Assembly (NCBI GenBank): GCA_008704415.1
Contig: VXIS01000216.1
Span: 1-64,000 of the forward strand
Source: Sphaerosporella brunnea
Lineage: Eukaryota > Ascomycota > Pezizomycetes > Pezizales > Pyronemataceae
DNA: 64,000 bases
Reading direction: 5' to 3'
Positions 55,748 through 64,000 of this stretch are shown piece after piece. Position 1 is the first letter of the stretch; each line of letters starts with the position of its first letter. Under the pieces are notes generated by a model. The model saw only the letters and a list, made by a program, of their open reading frames with translations. It did no database searches and was not told where the DNA came from. Position numbers and translations under genes: made by a program.

Positions 55748-56031
55748 GGTGGGTTTCGCAACTCCGTGCAACAAGACTGTTACCGTCGCAACGCCGCTAG
55801 CATGATTGTTGTTGACCTTTTGTTCGACAGCTTGAGATCTCCGAACTAGGTAATTACGTCGAAGAACTGAACAACAAGCCAAAAAGCGATGGAAACAGGT
55901 GAAGCAAATTCAAGAACAACAGACTTCTTGTTCGACGACGTTGTCGCAGACAAGATCCACCAAAAAGTGTCGTGCAACAAGGCTGGCCGAACACTTGTTG
56001 CACGGCGTCGCAAAACCCACCTAATGGGGTT
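55748..56031. mobile_element. MITE-like element with 28-bp inverted repeats and TA duplication
   Basis: The left end GGTGGGTTTCGCAACTCCG (continuing to CAACAAG) matches the reverse complement of the right end with 3 mismatches in 28 bp. TA dinucleotides flank both ends (55746-55747 and 56032-56033). The length of 284 bp, the absence of coding capacity and the TA target fit a non-autonomous Tc1/mariner-type element. Confidence 0.85.
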
Positions 56032-56033
56032 TC

Positions 56034-57038
56034 CCATGGCATCTACCGTGTGTAGCCCGAGCGCGCTAGACAGGACTCAGTACTGTTCTAGAAGCATCAT
56101 AGCGGCTCACTGGAGGACCCCTTCGCCCTATGAAGCTGCTGAAACCGCCATCACGGCTGCATGGTGCTGTGAAACCTCATTGCAGGGTGAAATTGCTCGG
56201 GATTTATCGGTAACAAGAAACAGGCAGTATTCGGTCTTTTCCGGTGCGGGCCGGTCGGAATCCTCTGGATATACCGTCGGGTCCGGTCCTTGGTAAGGCT
56301 AATTGGCACCTCCTCTGCTGCCTTCTGGCGCCCGCCATGGAGTGAGGTGTTTGCCAGTCAGGGGCGTGAGGGGGGGGGGGGGGGGACTTGCTCTTATTGA
56401 AACTAGCGAGCGATTTTGAGCTTTACTGAAGGTGCTATGCGCCCCCTCGAGGATAGAGGGTTTAATAGCACAGACTTATACTGTAGTCTCCGTTTATTGT
56501 CCGGCCGAATGATTCACATGCAGTTTGAACAGGTTCTGGTAGTGCATACGCTACGAGAGACGGGGCTGCACAAGATCGTCGCAGAGTAATTTAAACGGTC
56601 CTATATTGTTTTTTATGCACGCACATCGCATCACTTAACCTGAATTGAGCCCAGCAGATCATGGTGGTGAGAATTTTCAACATTAGACTGGGGACGAAAA
56701 GAATCTTCCCTGTCTATTCCCTTGTGGAGAGCAGCCACCACATGGCCACCCGATGTGGAGTCCCGCACATAAAACCCTTGAGTGAGTTCTAAGGCTGAAC
56801 GCCCACTCTTTAGCTACCTCATAGTGCATGCTGCTAAACGTCCTGATCCGTTGCTGAGTGAGAACTTAGAAGAAGAAACAAAACGAGAGTGACACAGATT
56901 CAGATCTTACAGGTGGAGCCGCTTATTCAGGTAACACCACAACGGCTCAACCGGGGTTGAAGAACAACTGCGGTCGTCTAGAAGTTTGCCTAGTTCGTCG
57001 TTTAATTTAACTACTCAAGTGGGCGAGCCGTTTGGAAT
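56034..57038. other. Intergenic between two MITE-like elements
   Basis: Contains a 16-nt poly-G tract at 56370-56385. No supported gene. Confidence 0.45.
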
Positions 57039-57040
57039 TA

Positions 57041-57410
57041 GAGATGTCAAAATACAGTCCGATGTGTACTCTATTGTAACGATACAGGGCGAGGCTGTGC
57101 ACAAGGGTCTTCACCAGCCACAACACCTTTTGGAGTTGAGCCACAGCGACAAAATCTCAGCTTCTTATCCCCACCAAACCATCGCAACAACTCTGCTTTT
57201 GTGTTTTGGAGGCCGCTGGCAAGCTCCCCTGCGCTCCTCCCCCTTTCTGAGCCACAGAACCAACCGCACCCTAATGGCTTGGCATTTATCAATACTGTCA
57301 CGACCGAGCCTTTACAGTTACAATTCGTGACAATACACTACGTGGCGCCGAATACATTATTGATTAAAACAAAAAATACAGTACGTGGCGATACTGTATC
57401 ATGACATCCC
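57041..57410. mobile_element. Second MITE-like element, 18-bp inverted repeats, TA duplication
   Basis: Ends GAGATGTCAAAATACAGT and, on the opposite strand at the right, GGGATGTCATGATACAGT (3 mismatches of 18). TA flanks at 57039-57040 and 57411-57412. The 370-bp interior has further GATACAG-like and ACGTGGCG motifs near the right end and no coding frame of note. Probably a Tc1/mariner/pogo-type non-autonomous element, unrelated to the one at 55748. Confidence 0.7.
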
Positions 57411-57412
57411 TA

Positions 57413-59438
57413 TGTTTTATGTATGAGGAGCAGTTTCCGCTGGACGCAGACGCGACTAGGTACCTGCATAGAGAAGATGCCTTTGCCTATTCAGTTGTGT
57501 CCATAGCATTGTACTCGAGTAGATAGGCTGTTCGGACAAGAAAAGCCTCGTCGGAAGCGAGTTGCCATCACCAGACACTCTAAACGCAGACCATAAAGGT
57601 ACACATGGCTACTTCCGATGGTTCTTCGAATCTTCCTCTCTTTCACATACCAAAGTCCCTTAGCTTTTAAGCAGGGGGGGGCAACCACCTTATACCTCCA
57701 CTCATCAAGGCTAGTTGAAAGAGCCTCTTAGTTGAAACTTGAAACTAGGTTTTTTCTTATTCGGACTTATCCCCGTTAGCATTACCGACCAAATAGTCAA
57801 AAACGCGTCACATAACGAGTCAGCCCAGCTGGATTCTTTGCCTATTGAGAACGTCTAGGATAAACAGCCGATCGTCCCTCTAGAACTGACAAACTAGGGT
57901 TTGAACGTTCACAACGATCGTGAAGCAGGTAGCTCCGCCGTTTCAAATATCCAAGAAATTCTCTTATTTCAGCGGTCTGCAAACGATCGTGTATCACGAC
58001 CCAATGGGGCCAGGTCCGGAAGACGTTGTGGGCAGCTCCGCTCCGATGCTTCCGTGCTCGGAACAGCGGAAATATATGCATCGGCTCTAACGTCGCGGGA
58101 CCACGTTTGCATATGCTTCTCGGTGAGTCGGTAAAAAATTTTGTTTCCACCCATCCTGGTCGTGAAGCCGCCGCATCCAACGAAGGTCCGAGAAACAATC
58201 AGAGTCCTCGCTGGCATGTGCAGTTGTGATCTAGAAGCCCTGTGGTGCATCGCAGTCAGAATCGAATGGTTACTCGTCCACGTTTCCATATGTACGGCGG
58301 AGAGCCCACGCTTTTGCTTCAAGCCTCGGCTTGATTGGAGACAGACGCCCTCAGATGACCTGGTAACGTCCAACCTTTTAGCCAGTGTGGTTTTTCCGGC
58401 AACGCCCGCATTCAAGCGAGCTATAAAAGCAACGAATCACATCGTTTTATAAGCACTTTGAAGGCGGGAGCGTGGAGGCGCGGTGCAGAAGCGAGAGATA
58501 GCTGGAGATGATACATAGTTGAAGGAAATGGTGGGGGTGGAAAACGCGACGGCAAGCCGACCCAGGATATGGGTAACTAACTCCACCTATTCCCGCGAGC
58601 AATAATATCTATCTAGCGCCGAGCTGCATTTCCTTGGTGAGCCCCTTCAACGGGTACCATTTTTTCCGGAATGTTTACGGTTGCTCCTTCCGACACTGGT
58701 CGTTGATCCAGAAAGAGTGAGAAAATCCTGCAAAGGCTTTCACCGACGGAATTAGGCTTCGATTTTTCCCTATCGGTGCCAGGCGGTTGAACGCGGGTGT
58801 AATATGCAGATTATTGTAAGAAAGGTGGAAATAGGATAGTGGTAATCTTAAAGGAAGTGTGTGCGAAGTAAATAAGCAAATCGCCATCAGTTGTGCGTGG
58901 CTCGACGTCGGCCGCAGCTCACCGACGACGGGAAGCAAATCGGTATACCCTGCGAGTCCCAGATCGAGAACACAACGCTAGCGCGACATGGGGGGACTTC
59001 TAAACCACACCACCACTATCACTCCAGCTCCTCTCCTCATAACTACGCCCCAGGATCTGAGCGTTGTACTTGACAGGCCATCAGGGGCTTTTTCCTGTGA
59101 ACCAAAGCTGCACATGAAAAAGCCCTGCATGATTCTAGGTCACAACCTTGGGCTGCCGGACCTTGCAAGTTGAAGTTCTTCTTCTATTTGAATCGGTACT
59201 AACAAGTGGGATTGAAAAAGCCTCCGTGCACCTTACTCGCGCCTCTGTTCATAAAAATGGGGGGCATCCTCCTCGAAATCGTGCTTGTTATTCGAAGGAG
59301 GTTCACCGCTGACGACTCTCTCTTCACATATTGGAAAAATCTAAACTTTGGTTAACCTACTCTTATAAATATCCTTTTTCCTCCCTTCACCTCGACCCAC
59401 CGAACAACGCAACATATATTCCTCGTGACAACAACAGC
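57413..59438. other. Intergenic, 2.0 kb, upstream of the monooxygenase
   Basis: No supported gene. A minus-strand frame at 57969-58415 has a P-loop-like stretch but no further similarity. The last 80 bp form the monooxygenase promoter. Confidence 0.45.
59364..59371 (+). promoter_or_regulatory. TATA box of the FAD monooxygenase gene
   Basis: TATAAATA lies 68 bp upstream of the start codon at 59439, with a pyrimidine-rich tract between them. Spacing and sequence fit a fungal core promoter. Confidence 0.6.
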
Positions 59439-61204
59439 ATGGCGGCACCAATTGCCAGCTATCCGAAGACCAATATCAAGGTCGTCATCGTAGGAGCGGG
59501 TTTCGGCGGACTTACCGCTGCTGTAGAGTCAAAACTCAAAGGGCACGACGTTGTTGTCCTCGAGAAGACGCCCAAGTGGGAGCAGTTGGGAGATATCATA
59601 TCTATCAGTGAGTGCAGTCATCACCCAGCTCAGCAGAATACAGATTGACAGTATCCAGGCCCCAACGCGGGCCAGGTGATTTCAAGATGGGACCGCACCC
59701 TGGTCGCAAACCGTCTTGACGCCCTTTGTATGCATCACAAACATTTCAGGATCCATACACACACTGGTGAATGGGTTCTTGATCAGCCCAAGCTTCCTCC
59801 AAGCAAAGAGAAACCGATGTATAACGGCCACCGTGCTGAGTTTCACCGGGTTATCTATGAATATGCCGTGTCCTTAGGCATCCCCATTCACTTGGGCAAG
59901 CGCATCGCCTCGTATCACGAAGATGACAAGGAGTGCAAGGCCTGGGTTGTGACGGACGAAGGAGAGATTTTCAAAGGCGACGTCGTAGTCGGAGCCGACG
60001 GTGTCCGAAGCAGAGCGAGGAAATTGGTTCTCGGCTATGACGACAAACCTCAGAGCTCTGGATATGCCGTGTATCGGGCCTGGTTCAATGCGGAGGATGC
60101 AGGGATTCACAACGACCCCTTGACGAGGGAATTTGTTGCCAATGGTGACACCCACACCGGCTGTAAGTTGCCGTGCCTTCCTTGCCTTCTACAGATGCAT
60201 AGTCTAACAAACGGTATACAGGGCTTGGCCCCGATGTTCACTTTCTGGTCGCCACGTGCAAAGGAGGTAAAGAGCTATCGTGGGTCTGTACCCATAAGGT
60301 GAGATCTCAATTCCTGCGGTGGAGCTGTCTGTCAGGCGGCTTCAATGGCATGAGATGATCTTCAGAGAAACAGGCTAACAGCTGGGGGTGACAGGATGAT
60401 TTGGATATCGAAGAATCATGGAGCAATCCAGGCAAAATGGACGATGTCCTTCGCATTCTGGATGGATGGGACCCCAGATGCCGCGCAATTGTAAGTTCTC
60501 CCGAGCAATTCTCCAAGCCGGTACATCTCTTGGCAAACGAGCCGTTTTATCAAATATGTTATCGAGTTGTCAATAATTAATTACCCCAGCCCACCGTAAC
60601 CCGCTCACCGCTTTCCATATGCTAACGGAACGGGTACAACCAGGTGTCAAGAACCCCCTCTTGTGTCGATTGGAAACTGGTGCACCGCGATCCTTTGCCC
60701 ACTTGGATTACACCCTCCGGACGCATGTGCTTACTAGGCGACGCGGCACACCCCTTCCTACCCACAAGTATCCAAGGCTGCTCGCAGGCCATTGAAGACG
60801 CATGCGTACTTGCTACGTGCCTCGCCCTCTCGCACGCAGACCCTTCCATCTCAGAGCGCCAAACAGTTCCGACGGCATTACGGACTTACCAACGCCTGCG
60901 GTACGAGCGGGTGAAGGAAGCACAGAAGGGGGGCGAAAAGGTGCGCGACATGTGGCACAAGGCGGATTGGAGCAAAGTTAGACAGAACCCCGATCAGATC
61001 AAGCTGCCTCGAGCGGACTGGTTGCTCAAGCACGACTGCGAGAGGTTCGCGCGGCGGCTGTGGTCTAAGGCAAGTGTCGAAGGAGTGGAGCTTAAGAGGG
61101 AGTGGCTGGCAGCGGGACCCGAGAGCGATGAGCTCTTACAGACAGCGCTGCCCCCGACCCCGGTAGCTACGCCGACCGAGGAGTTCGAGAGAAGGTTGGA
61201 ATAA
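59439..61204 (+). CDS. FAD-dependent monooxygenase, salicylate-hydroxylase-like (468 aa)
   Basis: Five exons: 59439-59607, 59659-60162, 60222-60298, 60395-60490 and 60644-61204 (1,407 bp, introns 51-153 bp). The N-terminal Rossmann motif VVIVGAGFGGLTAA binds FAD. The middle motif VVGADGVRSRARK (DG motif) and the later CLLGDAAHPFLP (GD motif) complete the class A flavoprotein hydroxylase set. The family uses NAD(P)H and O2 to hydroxylate aromatic or related rings. Fungal members act in salicylate breakdown or in secondary metabolism. No biosynthetic gene lies next to it here, so a catabolic role is as likely. Length is close to the 420-470 typical residues. A TATA box precedes it. Confidence 0.9.
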
Positions 61205-64000
61205 CTCCCCTTCCTCCTCGAAAACTGCGTTATTTGGCGTTTTGGTGTTGCTGGTTGTTTTTATGGTATTTCTGCTAGGCAGAAAACGGGTACCACTGTT
61301 AGAGTGCTAGGGTCACTACTGTATATAAACCGTATTTTGTGTTGTGGTTGGGGTTTATGTGGCTAGACTCATAGATGATACAAGACTTTCATGGAATAGA
61401 TAGAGCATGGCCGAATAGAACATTTTACAAGATTCGTTGTCCTGCAATGCCGCTCCAAACGCTCGAAGTTGATATTTCTATTGATGCAGACAATCATAAT
61501 CAACAATGCGGCAGTTAATCTAAAGTAAGGCTTCCTATTCTTCTCTCTCCGGCGAGGCAGTGTGGTCATATTCACAGTTCTAGATCAAATGGCACAAAGA
61601 TGTACATATTGGCCAATTGGTTGTGTCTGTCGGAATGGAATAGCTGCGGTACTGATGGCCAGGAGACGGGACATGGAAGGTTCGATGTTTGCAAATTTGT
61701 TGGGAAAGGTAAGCCGCTTGGTTGTTTGGCCTCGAACATTTTACCACCTGGCCATATACAGCTCTGTTTGCAATGTTGAGGGAGGATGCTATTGCACGCC
61801 TCTGTAAGCAGCACAGTCACCAAGTTGTGGGTCACAATTTGGGTGGGCGCGAGCGTCATGAAAAACATGTGATTGGAAGCCAATCTGGCGGTTTGGATGC
61901 ATGTTGTTTCCCACCAATTATCTCGCGAACTTGACACCACCCAAACAACGCGACAAATCAGGTCCTCACGATCCGAATGCAGAATCGGTGCACCTTCAGG
62001 GACCAGGGCTCATACCTGCACCGGGTTTAGTCAAACTGTAAGATCACCTCTCGATTTGGCGGTGAGGCTTCAGAAAGTGGGTACCAGAAGGACATTACCG
62101 GCACTCTCGATCCGGCTGGGCACGCGTCAAAATATCAACTAATAAGCGCCCACGCACCCCACTGGCCAGCACTTGACTCGGTGGTATTTAGAATTCGGCT
62201 GCGGTTGATGTCCGGAACAAGCACGTTAATCGAAGATCCCGTGCAGAGCCAACGGAGGGCTGCCGTGACGGTTTCAGCACCGATGTATGTATGGTTTCGG
62301 CCTGACGAATCAACCTCGTGGTGTGTTGCTGTCCAACCCTAACCCTTTTGTTTTGCTTCTTGCGATATCACTCTTGTCGAAGCTGGCATGCAGTGGCTGG
62401 AAGCATTACATACATATTTCTCCCCCCTCAGAAAGTGGGGGGGGGGGGGGGGTTTGAATTTTCCCCCAGGCAGCAGCATCCCCCAATCAGTCTGCTCCGG
62501 TAATGGAAGCAATGGTTTCTGCATGCTCGTGACAAATCTCAAGTCCGCTTTCGAAGTTTCCCCTGGCCAGTAGAGAATGGGCGCAACACCCTTCAGAGTC
62601 GTATGCAGGCAGGTACGATACGAGTACAAGATCCCAGTACCCAGCTCCTTTCGAACTTGCAGTCCGCTATTTCACCAAAAACAGCGTTGTGCGCTGATCT
62701 CGTGGGTGTGCCTTTCCGGTGAAAAGTCGCATGCGCAATCGCGATGTTATCCGCAGCTCTGGTTTTTGATATCCGTCTAAGTGCACTTTGATAGGCGACT
62801 GACATCAGCACTTCGGGGGGGGGGGGGGGCAATTGTCGTTACAACGCCCAATAGACGTGCAACTACGCGACACAATAACCGCGGCTGCTGACGGATGTGG
62901 CTTGAGCGCCGGTGACGAGGCCAGAACCACTGTGTACCGATACACACGTGGGGGGGCACTGCGACAGTAGAGGGAATGTATTATGTACTTGATACTGCAT
63001 TCTGGTTTTGAAAAATGCTGCAAAACAAAAAAAAAAAAAGGGTCAAGCATTGATGCTTCCTGCGGGCCATAGGCACGAGGACAATTCATCCCATCATTAC
63101 ATGATCTGCGCCCACCAATCGAGTCCTGCGGCCCGCCTGCAGGACTCACGAACATGCAGCGCGGGGTGCCAACGTTTCGATGGATCAACGGGAGTACATA
63201 CCCTAACGCCAATGCAGGTCATTTTTTTGGGAATTTCTTTTTCTTTTTTTTTTTCTTTTTTCTTTCTTTCTGCCTATATTTACCCGTCATCATCAGCACC
63301 GGCCCCGAACTCTTAAAAACAAAAACAAAAGCGGAGAAGCAGACATGAGGAGGCGTGGCATTGCATCAATGGTTGATAATGCGCCGATGTGTAACCATGC
63401 TTTTCATGACGATGTTTCGATGAGATGACGGAGTAGATGAAAGGGAAAAAAAAAAAACAATTGAACCTGCTGCCCCGCGATGGGGCGATAAAAGCGCGCC
63501 AAGACTGCGGCTGGTGCGTCATTGTCTGTGAAGTTTTGTGTCTCCCGCTTTTGATCCAGAGTTCAGTCTGGACCTGCACAACTCAGTATGGTGTCGACTG
63601 GTTTTGAGGTGTGCGTCTGCCAGTAGCGTTGTGAACTCGGCCTTCAGACTCACATACCACTAGATTTGCTTCTCAAAGCGCTGCGGATTCGATACCTGCT
63701 GCCGTTCCAGGATAGAAAATATTGCGATCGACTTGTTTGCGATCCGGAAAAAGTGTTTTGCATAATGGTCTACCATCTTCCACCATGCCGGCTCAAAGCT
63801 TTGATGTACGCCTTCCAGTGTTTTCAAGCCTGGCTGTCCGGCGTCTTAACAAATATAATCATACGGTCAATCCCTAGATTCAATGGTTCCGCTAGCTTTT
63901 ATATTGGGACGAAGCCGGTTGACCAACGCTACACTCCAGCGGGAGGAAAAAAGGCGGAGTGCATGGTCTTGGGGGGGGGGGGGTTTATCGACGATAATCT
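61205..64000. other. Gene-poor right end of the window
   Basis: No coding sequence supported in 2.8 kb. It holds three poly-G tracts (62437-62452, 62815-62829, 63971-63983), A/T homopolymers (about 63027-63039, 63237-63266, 63448-63459) and a lone CCCTAACCC at about 62338. Confidence 0.5.

Noticed and set aside
57969..58415. Minus-strand frame with a P-loop-like GVAGKTTLAKRL
   Set aside because: No Walker B or other ATPase motif follows and the rest lacks protein-like composition; overlapping frames look no worse. Treated as chance.
52755..62350. GGGTTAGGG (about 52755) and CCCTAACCC (about 62338) as telomeric remnants
   Set aside because: Each holds under two repeat units and is far from any array; expected by chance.
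1..64000. CRISPR arrays, bacterial operons or rRNA genes
   Set aside because: No regularly spaced direct repeats, no bacterial-type gene packing and no rRNA-like sequence were seen.

Overview
The window looks like nuclear DNA of a filamentous ascomycete (Pezizomycotina-like). The genes carry many short introns (about 45-150 bp) with GT..AG ends and CTAAC-type branch points. Four tRNA genes all have an intron just 3' of the anticodon. The gene families present (GH18 chitinase with chitin-binding modules, multi-LysM secreted protein, GAR-domain giant protein, fungal Ty3 and Ty1-type retrotransposons, Tnp2-type DNA transposon) are typical of that group. No genus can be named from the sequence alone.

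Layout. Roughly 0.8-6.2 kb is a DNA transposon of the Tnp2/CACTA-like superfamily. It has a truncated minus-strand transposase, a divergently transcribed spliced plus-strand gene of unknown function (about 777 aa), and a right subterminal region packed with ACGG-containing motifs. It abuts the 3' half of an ERV1-type sulfhydryl oxidase gene. That gene is split again by a Ty1/copia retrotransposon (6503-19944, minus strand), which in turn carries a nested Ty3/gypsy chromovirus (9401-17238, minus strand). Target-site duplications and LTRs are readable for both retroelements, so the insertion order is clear: copia into ERV1, then gypsy into copia.

From 20 to 64 kb the window is gene-sparse host DNA. 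In order: a weak small-gene candidate (20.4 kb); a LAT-family amino acid transporter (24.5-26.4, -); tRNA-Gly (27.2); a giant GAR-domain protein (28.8-36.0, +); a second tRNA-Gly (36.4); tRNA-Asn (37.1); a four-LysM secreted protein (37.3-39.3, -) divergent from a GH18 chitinase (41.2-45.3, +); an unknown 270-aa protein (45.5-46.4, -); an unknown basic, probably nuclear protein (48.6-50.2, -) divergent from an MMTAG2-like RS-rich protein (50.6-51.2, +); a second tRNA-Asn (52.5); an MDR7-type oxidoreductase (53.1-54.4, -); two TA-flanked MITE-like elements (55.7-56.0 and 57.0-57.4); and a salicylate-hydroxylase-like FAD monooxygenase (59.4-61.2, +). The rest is intergenic, with conspicuous 13-16 nt poly-G/poly-C tracts.

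Functional links. The best-supported functional unit is the divergent LysM/chitinase pair, a chitin-binding and chitin-degrading locus with a shared 1.9-kb promoter region. The transposon block is a layered insertion record and holds the least described item, the partner gene of the Tnp2-like transposase. Gene models were built by eye from splice signals and reading-frame continuity. Exon edges are therefore inferences, although every multi-exon model listed keeps an open frame.
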